Below, in pieces: positions 50,463-60,100 of a stretch of DNA of 64,000 bases. The notes beneath the pieces are model-generated. The model saw only the letters and a list, made by a program, of their open reading frames with translations. It was not told where the DNA came from and searched no databases. The translations under genes and the position numbers were made by a program. Numbering within the stretch: the stretch's first letter is position 1; each line of letters starts with the position of its first letter. The DNA comes from JAAYAY01 sp963674575 (GTDB lineage Bacteria; Planctomycetota; Planctomycetia; Pirellulales; Thermoguttaceae): positions 1,302,001 through 1,366,000 of the forward strand of contig CAXXQT010000001.1 of the NCBI GenBank assembly GCA_963674575.2. The letters run 5' to 3'.

Positions 50463-53400
50463 TTACCAGGTGCCGTAAGTGAGGAGGTTGTAGGCGAGGG
50501 TACCGATGACGTTGAGGTCGTCGTTCCCGTCTTCGGAGTCGCCGGAATCAACATGGACCTCGTCGACGGACCGGACGTAGTTGTAGTAGTCCGAACCGCT
50601 CGTGTCAGTCAAGTAACCGAGGTCGTCATAGCCGAGGAACGTGTCGTCGCCGGTGGTGCCGTTCAGATAGGCGACGTCGCCCGTGCCGCTCGTCCCGTAA
50701 ACGCGCATCAGGTCGAATCCGTCGGCGTCGATCTGGATCGGTGTGCCGACCGTGGGCGCCAATTCGGCCGTGAGGCTGGTCTGATTGAACGTGAAGGTGT
50801 CGGCTCCGTCGGTGTCGTACATGTAAATGCGGTTGTCGATGCCGCCGCCCGCCGTCACGGAGATGCTGTCGAAGCCGTTCACCTGGCTGAAGAGCGACGA
50901 GCACGAGAGGATGGTATGGTCGGCGTAGCCGTAGAGCCAGTTGCTCCCGGCCGCGTCGCCCATCATGCTCACCGTGTCGCCCGCGTCTCCGTAAGCGTAC
51001 ACCCGCTCGAAGCCATCGGTGCTCACGGACTCGCCGGTGCTCCAGTCCCGGGTAGCGGTGTCCGTCGTGATGTCGACAACATCCGCCCCCGTTCCATCAT
51101 ACAGGTACAGGCGATTGTCGGTTCCACCGCCCGCGCTGACTTGCACGTCGTCGAAGCCGGACACCTGGGCCGTCGAGGAGGATCGGGTGAGGATACTGGA
51201 GGTATCGTAGGCATACAGGCGATTGCCGCCGGCCCCATCGCCCGTCAGGTTCGCCGTGTCGCCCGCCGAGCCATAGGCATAAACCTTCTCGAAGCTCTCT
51301 GCCGTAGCCACTGCCCCACTGGCCCAGTTCCGCGTCGCCACGGTGGGCAGCAGGGTGACGCTGTCTGCGGCGGCATCGTCGTACAAGTAAGCCTTGTTGC
51401 CGGTTCCGCCGTTGGGATTGGCCGTCACGGCGCCGAAGTCGCTGGCCTGAACGAAGAACGACGACGTGAGGTAGATGCTCCGGGTATCATAACCGTAGAA
51501 GCGGGCGTCGCCGGCGCCATCGCCGGTGATCGTTGCATTGTCCTCGGTCGTCCCCTCGGCGTAGATTCGTCCGAAGTCATCGACCACGGCGCTGACGCCC
51601 GTACTCCAGTCCATGGTCGAACTGGTCGGGGTGACCGAAAGATCGTCGATTCCCGAACCGCCGTACAGGTAAGCCCGGCTATCGGTTGCTCCACCCGCAG
51701 TGGCGGTGACCATGTCGAAGCCGCTAACCTGGGCAGAGGAGGAGGCGGTCGTGTAGATGCTTCGCGTGTCGTAGCCGTAGAAGCGGTTTCCGCCTGCGCT
51801 ATCGCCGCTGAGGGTCGCATTGTCGCCAGCCGAGCCGTAGGCGTAGACCTTGGCGAAGTCCTGGGCCAGGGCGCTGACACCCGTGCTCCAGTCCATAGTT
51901 GCATCGGTCGGCGTGACCGAGAGATCGTCGGCCCCGGTCCCGCCGTACAGGTAGGCCCGGTTGTCGATTGTCCCGCCTGCCGTGGCGGTGACCAGGTCGA
52001 AGCCGCTGGCCTGGGCAGACGACGAGGCAGTGGTGAAGATGCTCCGGGTTTCGTAACCGTAGAAGCGGTTCCCGCCTGCGCTGTCGCCGGTAATCTCCGC
52101 CGTATCGCCAACCGAGCCGTAGGCGTAGACCCGAGCGAAGTCCTGGGCCACGGCGCTGACGCCCGTGCTCCAGTCGATGGTTGCATCAGTCGGTGTGACC
52201 GTCAAGTCATCGGCCCCGCTGCCGCCGTAGAGATAAGCCTTATTGTCGGTCGTTCCGTCTGCCGTGGCGGTAACCAGATCGAACCCGCTTGCCTGGGCGA
52301 ATGACGACGACGTGGTGTAGATTGCACGGGTGTCGTAGCCGTAGAAGCGGTTTCCGCCGGCACTATCGCCCGTCAGGGTCGCACTGTCGCCCGTCGAGCC
52401 GTTCGCGTAGACCCGGGCAAAGCCCTGGGCGACGGCGCTGACGCCCGTGCTCCAATCCATGGTTGCGGTGTCCGGCGTGACCGTCAAGTCGTCGACTCCG
52501 CTGCCGCCGTAGAGATAAGCCTTGTTGTCGGTCGTCCCGCCCGCCGTGGCTGTGACCAGGTCGAAACCGGTTGCCTTGATGGAGGACGATGCCGTGGTGT
52601 AGGTCGTGTGTGTTTCGTAGGCGTACATGCGGTTTCCGCCGGCGCTGTCGCCGGTGATTTCCGCCGTGTCGCCGGCCGAGCCCTCCGCGTAGATCCGGTC
52701 GAACCCGGAGGCTGTGGCGACCTCCCCGCTGGCCCAGGTTTGCGTCGCGTCGGTCGACGTGGCCGTCAGCACGTCGGCTCCGGTTCCGTCGTAGAGATAA
52801 GCCCGGTTGTCCGTTCCGCCGCCTGGCAGGGCCGTTACCGTTCCGAACCCGGTGGCCCGGTTCACCGACACGGCATTGGACACGATGCTATACACCGGGT
52901 AGGCGTAGAACCGATTGCCGCCGGAGGCGTCGCCCGTCATCTCGGCTGTATCGTCGGCCCCACCGTAGGCGTAGAGACGATCGAAATCAACGATCGTCAA
53001 ATTGACGCCGTCGCTGCCCCAATCCAGGGTCGACACGTTGGGGCCGGAAACCAGGGTATCCGGATCGTCGCTGCCGTAGGCATAGATCTTGTCTGTCCCG
53101 CCTGCGCCATCGAAGTAGAGCGTCTCATACGTCGCCGCGGGATAAACGGTCACCGTTCCGTTCACGTCCACCGTGTGGTCCGTTCCATCCGTCGTCACGA
53201 TCACGACATCGTCGCCGGACGTGCCTTCGATGATCACGTCGTATTTGTCCCACGTGTCGCTTGCACCAACGGCCAAGGCGTTGCCCGCCTCGTCGGTGAT
53301 GGCTCCGGTCGAGAGATCCAGGACATAGGTTCCGTGATCTGCCGTCAGATCGGAGAAATCGGTCAGATCATAGCTGGTGGTCAGCGTCGCTGCATCTGGC

Positions 53401-55280
53401 GTGGCGGTGACACCTGAGATGGTCACCGGGGCGGTGTCAAGAGTCAGGCTCAGGTCTGAGACCGTCAGGCCATAGACGAGTTCGTTGAAAGTGACCTCAA
53501 CGTCGGTCACAACTGTATCGCGTGGATCGGGGCTGATGGCCGTGATGGCTGCCGTCGGGGCAGCCGTGTCGATTGTCACCGTGGTCGTGTCCGACCAGTG
53601 GTAGATTTCGCCTGTCGAACTTGAGGCGACGCCAACCTGGAAATCGTAGGCGCCGTCGAATGCGGAACTCCAATTCGCTCCAAGAAGGCCGAAGATGGCG
53701 GCATCGGCGTCGAAGGTAAGGGAATACGCGCCAGTGGTGGCGTCCGCCGTGGTGGCGGCCACGGTGTACCATGTGCCTTGGAAATCCACCTGCAACTCTA
53801 CATAGGAACTGGGAGGAACGACGCCGGTGAAGGTCGGCGTAATGTCGTTCGTAAGAAGATCGGATGGGCTGAAGCCGGTGTCACTGGCGGAATCCAGCGT
53901 GGGAGCGTCCGGCTCGTACATGAAGTAGGCCGCTTCCAACGCGTCGATGAGCCCGGCTCCGGACAGATAGTCGTACCCCGACGTTTCAATGTCGTTCGCG
54001 GTTGCCTGGAGAATGCCCTGAAGTTCTGTGGCCGTGATGTCCCCCTCGGATGCTTGAACGGCGAGCACCGCCATACCGCCCACGTGTGCGGCCGATGCTG
54101 CCGTGCCGGCGAAGTTCGTGGTGCCGAGAATGGAGGTGCTCACGTGGTCCATGGCGACCACATCAAGGCTGTTTCGCGTGGTGCCACTGACCGTGGAACC
54201 GCCCCGTGAACTGTCCGCGGTCACATCGACGGTGGTCCAATCCGTGATGGTTTCCCAATCGGTCTGTGAAGTGTAGTCAACCGCGCCAACCGTAACCGAG
54301 GCATCGAGAGCCGCGGGGCCGAAAATGGCGTCTTCTTCCGAGTAGGCGATTGAGGCGCCGCCGTTGCCGCTTGTTGCGGCCGACACGGGACCGTCGATCA
54401 TGAGTTCCAGAGTTACCGAGGCATCCGAGTAGGGGTTGCGAACGGCAACTGCCATCTGGGAATAGGTGGAGCCTGAATTGTTGAAGCTGACCGATTCATA
54501 GGTCAGGCCGGTGGAGTCAGCACTGGAGCTGACGTAGTTCCAAGTGCCGTTCCAACCATACAGATAGAGATCGTAGTCGGATGTGGCCGAATTCCAGGGG
54601 TTGTTCCATTCCAGGGAGACATCAACCGTTCCGGCGGATACGTCGAAGGCGAGATACTGGCTTCCACCGAAGTCGTGGTAGTCGGTCGTGGAGTATTGCG
54701 AAAAACTGTCTTGGTAGTGCAGTTCGCCGTCATCGCCGGCAGCGCCAACGAAGATCGTACCGCTGGAGATTGCAGCCGCTACGGCGTCCGCCGCGTCGCC
54801 GTCTTCGAACCACGGTTGGTTGTAAATCCCCGAATCGGCGACAATAACGTCGACGCCCTCTCCCGTCAGATAGGCAACGGCGGCCTCGAATTCGGTGGCG
54901 GTGTCTGCGGGGGCAAAATACAGGTCCGCATAGGATGCGATGTCGTTGATCACTTCCAACATGGCGGTTCCGGTGGTCCCGCTGCCCGTGCCAAGGCCGG
55001 CTTCTACCGAGCCTGTTGGCAAGTCGGTGCTCGCCGTGTAGCCGTCGGCGATCACGCCCACCTTGACGCCGTATCCCTCGTATCCTGTCGGGAAGAACCG
55101 ATCCTGGACGTCATCGATATTCATGGCCGCCAGGCCTTCAGAAACCGACAGGAGTTGCCGTTGCTCGAGGGGTTCAAAGCCATTTAGGTGGTTTCGAAGG
55201 GCGGATGTTCTGCGAGTGCTAGATATGGTCCTCTTGGTCCCGATCCAACGCTTGGTGATCGACTCGAAAAGCTTTCGCAT
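50463..55280 (-). CDS. giant exported degenerate subtilisin-fold protein with ~94-residue repeats
   Basis: The 1605-residue protein has a basic N-terminus and an LEPR-XLL-type motif (FEPLEQRQLLSVS, residues 35-47). Residues ~60-450 follow a subtilisin (S8) pattern: GVKVGVIADGY with Asp79, SGTTGTAMLEVINDIA where HGT is expected, FVGAAGDDG, and FAGTAASAAHVGGMA where GTSxAxPHVAG is expected. The catalytic His is Thr103 and the Ser is Ala, so it is probably inactive. Residues ~470-690 are Ig/bacterial-surface-like (TPTFTGVVPPSSYVELQV, SPDPRDTVVTDVEVTF). The rest is about ten repeats of ~94 residues (AYLYGGSGADDLTVTPTDAT, GDSAGGNRFYGYDTRS). The ATG at 55280 has GGAG upstream. It is probably a surface or matrix protein. 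Confidence 0.85.
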   Translation of the reverse strand: MRKLFESITKRWIGTKRTISSTRRTSALRNHLNGFEPLEQRQLLSVSEGLAAMNIDDVQDRFFPTGYEGYGVKVGVIADGYTASTDLPTGSVEAGLGTGSGTTGTAMLEVINDIASYADLYFAPADTATEFEAAVAYLTGEGVDVIVADSGIYNQPWFEDGDAADAVAAAISSGTIFVGAAGDDGELHYQDSFSQYSTTDYHDFGGSQYLAFDVSAGTVDVSLEWNNPWNSATSDYDLYLYGWNGTWNYVSSSADSTGLTYESVSFNNSGSTYSQMAVAVRNPYSDASVTLELMIDGPVSAATSGNGGASIAYSEEDAIFGPAALDASVTVGAVDYTSQTDWETITDWTTVDVTADSSRGGSTVSGTTRNSLDVVAMDHVSTSILGTTNFAGTAASAAHVGGMAVLAVQASEGDITATELQGILQATANDIETSGYDYLSGAGLIDALEAAYFMYEPDAPTLDSASDTGFSPSDLLTNDITPTFTGVVPPSSYVELQVDFQGTWYTVAATTADATTGAYSLTFDADAAIFGLLGANWSSAFDGAYDFQVGVASSSTGEIYHWSDTTTVTIDTAAPTAAITAISPDPRDTVVTDVEVTFNELVYGLTVSDLSLTLDTAPVTISGVTATPDAATLTTSYDLTDFSDLTADHGTYVLDLSTGAITDEAGNALAVGASDTWDKYDVIIEGTSGDDVVIVTTDGTDHTVDVNGTVTVYPAATYETLYFDGAGGTDKIYAYGSDDPDTLVSGPNVSTLDWGSDGVNLTIVDFDRLYAYGGADDTAEMTGDASGGNRFYAYPVYSIVSNAVSVNRATGFGTVTALPGGGTDNRAYLYDGTGADVLTATSTDATQTWASGEVATASGFDRIYAEGSAGDTAEITGDSAGGNRMYAYETHTTYTTASSSIKATGFDLVTATAGGTTDNKAYLYGGSGVDDLTVTPDTATMDWSTGVSAVAQGFARVYANGSTGDSATLTGDSAGGNRFYGYDTRAIYTTSSSFAQASGFDLVTATADGTTDNKAYLYGGSGADDLTVTPTDATIDWSTGVSAVAQDFARVYAYGSVGDTAEITGDSAGGNRFYGYETRSIFTTASSSAQASGFDLVTATAGGTIDNRAYLYGGTGADDLSVTPTDATMDWSTGVSALAQDFAKVYAYGSAGDNATLSGDSAGGNRFYGYDTRSIYTTASSSAQVSGFDMVTATAGGATDSRAYLYGGSGIDDLSVTPTSSTMDWSTGVSAVVDDFGRIYAEGTTEDNATITGDGAGDARFYGYDTRSIYLTSSFFVQASDFGAVTANPNGGTGNKAYLYDDAAADSVTLLPTVATRNWASGAVATAESFEKVYAYGSAGDTANLTGDGAGGNRLYAYDTSSILTRSSSTAQVSGFDDVQVSAGGGTDNRLYLYDGTGADVVDITTDTATRDWSTGESVSTDGFERVYAYGDAGDTVSMMGDAAGSNWLYGYADHTILSCSSLFSQVNGFDSISVTAGGGIDNRIYMYDTDGADTFTFNQTSLTAELAPTVGTPIQIDADGFDLMRVYGTSGTGDVAYLNGTTGDDTFLGYDDLGYLTDTSGSDYYNYVRSVDEVHVDSGDSEDGNDDLNVIGTLAYNLLTYGTW
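50800..53110 (-). repeat. ~282-bp tandem repeats in the degenerate subtilisin gene
   Basis: About eight clear and two or three degenerate units of roughly 94 codons follow one another. Each unit consists of two half-units: one with AYLYDGTGAD-type and W(A/S)TG words, the other with GDSAGGNRFYGY and SGFDLVTA words. Middle units are the most alike and terminal units have drifted, as expected from unequal exchange. Confidence 0.85.
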
Positions 55281-55643
55281 TGTAGGACTCCACTTGGAAA
55301 TGTCGGTACGAATGTTCCCTGGCTCGCACGTTATGGGAATGTGCAAACCAACCATCGGGACCCGTGAGGGGACTTCCCACCAAACTCAGTTGCGTGAATT
55401 GGCCAAATTACAGAATATGCAGAGAAGAACGGCGATGTCAAATTTTCCTGATTAGGGAAATCTTAGGGGTCGCAGAAAACGCACAAGGCACGGCAATTAC
55501 ACTGGTGCGACAAGAGCGCAGCCCGTAGGACTTCACGCGGAACCGGGAAAGCGGCTCGAACGAATTGGCGCAGGCTCGCTTCCTAGCCATCCCCTTATGT
55601 GGAGGGGATGGCTTCGGTTTCCGGATCAGATCCAGGCGATGGC
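55281..55643. other. region between the DUF1559 gene and the degenerate subtilisin gene
   Basis: The 360 bases hold no gene. AGCCATCCCC (55585-55594) pairs with GGGGATGGCT (55604-55613), a perfect 10-bp hairpin 30 bases after the DUF1559 stop that may end its transcript, although no T-run follows. The promoter of the downstream minus-strand gene should lie between about 55290 and 55450. Confidence 0.6.
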
Positions 55644-56645
55644 CTAGAACTCACCGCGAAGCGGCTCTCCGTCGTTACGAATACTGAGCTGCTGGAACAA
55701 TCCGATCGCTGAGCGATCGTAGTTCAAGTCCATCGTAGACGGGTTTGAACTGATGGTTTCCGCGAGGAAATGGACGGAGCCATCGCAGAAAAGAAACTGA
55801 GCCCCACCAGGGTGCGTGCTGCTGAAGCCTACCGCACAATGGTCCAATGCGGGGTCGTTGATTGGGTAGAGAACATTCCCGACCGCGAAGTAGACACCGC
55901 TCGGGAAATTCTTCATCTCAGGAACACCAAGCCAAGTGCCCGGGCCTGGATAGCACTCTTCAGTTCGTTCCCCGACAGCAAAGACGGAACTGGTTCCATC
56001 GTTGATATCACGTAGTCCAATCACAGAGCTGCTACCGAAGAGGACACCGTTGTTCTCGACAGTTCCAACGCAGTCAAGAAGGCCATAGTTTCCAACGTAG
56101 TTGGAGACAGGGGGGTGGAAGCCCGTATTGGCGGAGACACCAGCACTGTCCCAGACGCGTTCGCTCGCGACGTTCGTGCCAGTGACATAGTCGGCGGCGA
56201 TGTCGGAGGGGCAGCGGTAAGCGGACAGGGTCGTGAGGAGTGCGTCGCTGATCGTCGAATTCGTTGTGGCGGCGTCGAGTGCCGCCAGGAGCGTGAGACG
56301 CTTGACTTGCGCCGCTTCATGGACCGGCCCCTGTTCCAGATACGGAAGAATCAACGCCGACCACCCCCACTGAGGTTGGGTTCGTGTCGCTGTGGTCATA
56401 CCGGCGATAAATCCGGGGGGGAAGCTCTTCATGGTGTCATGATAGTTGTGTAACGCAATTCCAATCTGCTTGAGATTGTTGCTGCAATGCATGCGACGAG
56501 CCGCTTCGCGGGCAGCCTGGACCGCGGGAAGCAGGAGGGCGATCAGGATCCCAATGATCGCGATAACCACGAGTAACTCGACCAGAGTGAAACCCGAACG
56601 GGCATGTCTCTGGCGAGAGAACAGGATTCGATACACCGATTTCAT
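55644..56645 (-). CDS. DUF1559 pseudopilin-like exported protein
   Basis: The 333-residue protein carries a type IV pilin-like N-terminal methylation motif (RSGFTLVELLVVIAIIGIL), cut after the Gly by a prepilin peptidase. The DUF1559 start follows directly (LLPAVQAAREAARRMHCSNN then LKQIGIALHNYHD). Near the end stands the H-x9-DG motif (HPGGAQFLFCDGSVHFL). Such proteins occur in tens to hundreds of copies in planctomycetes and are thought to form pseudopilin-like surface structures. The exact role is not settled. The ATG at 56645 has GGAGATGG closely upstream. It stands between the two giant LEPR-XLL genes on the same strand. Confidence 0.94.
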   Translation of the reverse strand: MKSVYRILFSRQRHARSGFTLVELLVVIAIIGILIALLLPAVQAAREAARRMHCSNNLKQIGIALHNYHDTMKSFPPGFIAGMTTATRTQPQWGWSALILPYLEQGPVHEAAQVKRLTLLAALDAATTNSTISDALLTTLSAYRCPSDIAADYVTGTNVASERVWDSAGVSANTGFHPPVSNYVGNYGLLDCVGTVENNGVLFGSSSVIGLRDINDGTSSVFAVGERTEECYPGPGTWLGVPEMKNFPSGVYFAVGNVLYPINDPALDHCAVGFSSTHPGGAQFLFCDGSVHFLAETISSNPSTMDLNYDRSAIGLFQQLSIRNDGEPLRGEF

Positions 56646-57149
56646 GAAGCCATCTCCCTCTCTGTTGCGCACCAAAGGTGCCAAACCTAAATAAATAGCC
56701 CTTATTGCCCTGTTTTCATGCCCGTCTTCATGTTTCGCCCCCCCAGGCAGAGGGTCTTCGACGATTTTCTAGTATAAGCAGCCATTCGCAAGAAGCAATA
56801 GATTTGGCAAGATTCTCCGGAAGGGGACAATCCAAGAGAGGGCTTGGGCCTTACGATGGCGGCTTTGCGTCACAGGACTCGGAATCGGCTCTTCCGTAGT
56901 CTCGCTGGAAGATCGGATGCCCCTGAACGAGGCGACAAGAATGGAAGGATCGGCACTCGGCTCTTGACGCCAGTTTCCCCACCACCCCTCCGGCAGCGCA
57001 AGCCACACGCTGTGTTGTCGTACGCGACGGGGATCTCACCCGAAAGTGGCTAGCCCTCTGGTAGCCCCCCCAAGAGTCTTGGCAGCGAGGTCTTGTTGCT
57101 AGCTTGACTGCTGGAGGACCAGAAAACGAGCCTCAACGCCCTTTGGGGC
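56646..57149. other. region between the papain-like giant gene and the DUF1559 gene
   Basis: About 500 bases with no believable gene on either strand. It should contain the DUF1559 promoter near its lower end and the 3' untranslated part of the giant gene at its upper end. I see no hairpin with a T-run there. Confidence 0.55.
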
Positions 57150-60100
57150 CTATTGCGGATCCGCCCAGATTCCGAGCAGTTCCAGTACGTAGTCGATGGT
57201 TTCGACACACTTCGTGTCGCTACCGCCGGAACTGGAGATGGCTTGGACCCAACTGAAGTCGGACGCCGTGACTGTTGTGGTGTCGTAGTTGAGTTTGGCT
57301 AGGGAGCCCGTTCCTTCCAGATAGTCGTTCAGTGCCGAATCGTAGAGATAGCCACGATCGTTTCCGCCGAGAGTCGCATGGGCCTCTGCGGACTCGAATC
57401 CGTATGCCAGATTGTAGTAGCCACTGCCGGTCATCCAACTGGCGTAAGATTTGCCGTAGAAGCGGTCGTCGCCAGCGGAATCATAGAAATACGCTTGGTC
57501 GTCTCCTCCCGACGTCGCGTACGCGATGCAAACATCGAAGGCGTATGCCAGATTATGGTAACCGTTCCCCATCATCCAACTGGCATAGGATTTGCCGTAG
57601 AAACGATCGTTGCCCGCGGAGTCATAGAAGTAGGCTCGGTCGTTTGTGCCTTCCGTGGCATAGGCAATGACAACATCGAATCCATAAGCGAGGTTCTGAT
57701 AGTCGTCGCCAACCATCCAGCTCACGTTGGACTTGCCGTGGAAAGTGTCGTTGCCTGCCGTGTCGTAAAGGTAGGCTCGATCGTTTGTGCCGTCCGTGGC
57801 GTGGGCGGCTACGACGTCGAAACCCGAAACCGAATTATAGAATCCGTCGCCAACCATCCAACTGTTGCTGGACTTCCCGTAGAAGCGATCGTCACCGGCC
57901 GAATCGTATAGGTCCGCATGGTCAACGCCGCCTGATGTGGCATGGGCGTTGACGATGTCAAAGTAGTATACGAGGTTATAGTATCCGGGGCCGGACATCC
58001 AACTGGCGTACGATTTGCCGTAGAACGAATCATCACCAGCGGTATCATAGAAGTCCGCTTGATCGGCTCCTCCCGCCGTCGAATACGCGATCACAATGTC
58101 AAAGCCCTGGGCAAGGTTATGATAACCGTTCCCCGTCATCCAACTGGCGTACGATTTTCCGTAGAAGCGATCATCGCCAGCAGAATCATAGAAGTAGGCT
58201 CGGTCATTGGTGCCCGATGTGGCATAAGCAATGACCACGTCACAATCATAGATGCGATTCTGATAGCCTTCACCGGTCATCCAGCTTACGTTGGACTTGC
58301 CGTGGAAACTATCATCGCCGGCTGAATCGTAGAGATACGCCCGATCGCTTCCGCCGCCGCCGGACGCTTCAACGTACCCGAAATTGTTCGCGTCAACCTG
58401 GTAACCCGAACCGGCCAGGGTCGTTGAATCGGGAAGCATGTGAATCGTGTCATCCGACGACGAACCAATCAGGACTGCGGTGTCTTCCGCCGCGCCGTCG
58501 AAGGTGATCAGGGAAACATCGGTCGACGCAAAAGAATATGCGATGCCGTTGGCGACCACCTTGTGCTGCTCGCCCCATGTAAATTCGAACCGGTCATTTG
58601 CAGCCGTTCCATAGACAGCGACGGCTTGGCCGTTCCGCTGCAGGAGATTCGCCAATTCCAGGTCGACGGCGACTGCCGCTCCGGAAAGTTCCACGTAGAT
58701 TACCTGGCCGCCACCCACCGTCTGATCCAGCCGTTGGATGCCGGTCGGATCAGACGACTCGGCAAGCACGTTCCATGTCGCGTCATAAAGGGTGATTCTT
58801 CCCGTTGTGTCAGAGCCAAAGTCTGCCTCGGCCGTCAGGAGGCCCGCCCGCATCGTCGACAGCGCATACCACAACGAGCCCGAGTTGAGTGGCTCGCCTG
58901 GCAAGGCAAGGTAGTCCGTCGTTCCCAGAGGCTCGACGACGTGAATTGCGAAGGAAGTCGTAGAGGTCAATGCGGGCGTTCCGCTGTCAGTGACGCGAAC
59001 GGTCACATCGTAGGTTCTCGGCTCGGTCAGGCTCCCCGGTGTCCAACTGACCACTCCGGATGATGGATCAATCGCAAGTCCCGAGGGTGGATCTGATTCG
59101 AAAGAGAAAGTGAGGGTTTGCCCAAGGTCAGGATCAGCTGCGGAAACTACGATGGTAGCCTCTTCACCTTTCACGACATACTGTTGTTCCAGCGGCGCGA
59201 CAAGCGGGGCTTCGTTGACATCCGTCACGTTGATTGTGACCGTGGCCGTGTCGGATAGGTTGGGCGACCCGTCGTCACTGACCTGGACGGTCAGGCTGTA
59301 TTGGCTGGTCGTCTCGTAGTCCAGCGACGAATTGTCGGCCACGGTGATCTGGCCCGTCGAGCTGTCGATGGCGAACACGCCATCGCCGTTGCCGGCCGTG
59401 ATTGCGTAGGTCAGCGTCTGGGCGGGCGAGTCTTCGTCCGTGCCGGAGACGGTTCCCATCAAGGAATCATTTGCCGCATCTTCACCGATCGAAAACGTGG
59501 CGTTCCCCAGCACCGGGGCCTCGTTGACGTCGTTGACATTGATTGTGACCGTGGCTGTCGTGGATTGGCTCGGATAGCCATTGTCTTCGGCCTGAACGGT
59601 AAGCGTATACTGATTGGTCGTTTCGTAGTCCAAGGTCGAGTTGTCATCGACCGTGATTTCGCCGGAGAACGGATTGATCTTGAAGACGCCTTCATCGTCG
59701 CCCGCAATAATCGTGTACACGAGAGTTGCCGGTGGATCGTCTTCGTCAGAGCCCTCGACCACGCCCACGACAGCATCGTTGGCGGCATCCTCAGATACGC
59801 TGAAAGTGTAGTCGCCGAGGACCGGTGGATCGTTCACGCCCGTCACATTGATCGTGACGGTGGCCGTGTCGGACAGATTGGGGGACCCGTCGTCGGTGAC
59901 CTGGACGGTGAGACTGTACTGGCTGGTCGTTTCGTAGTCGAGCGAGGAATTGTCGGCCACGGTGATCAGGCCCGTGGAAGTGTTGATGGCGAATACTCCG
60001 TCGCCGTTACCGGCCGTGATTGCGTAGGTCAGCGTCTGGGCGGGCGAATCCTGGTCCGTGCCGGACACGGTTCCCACATTCGCCCCGTTTGCCGCATCTT

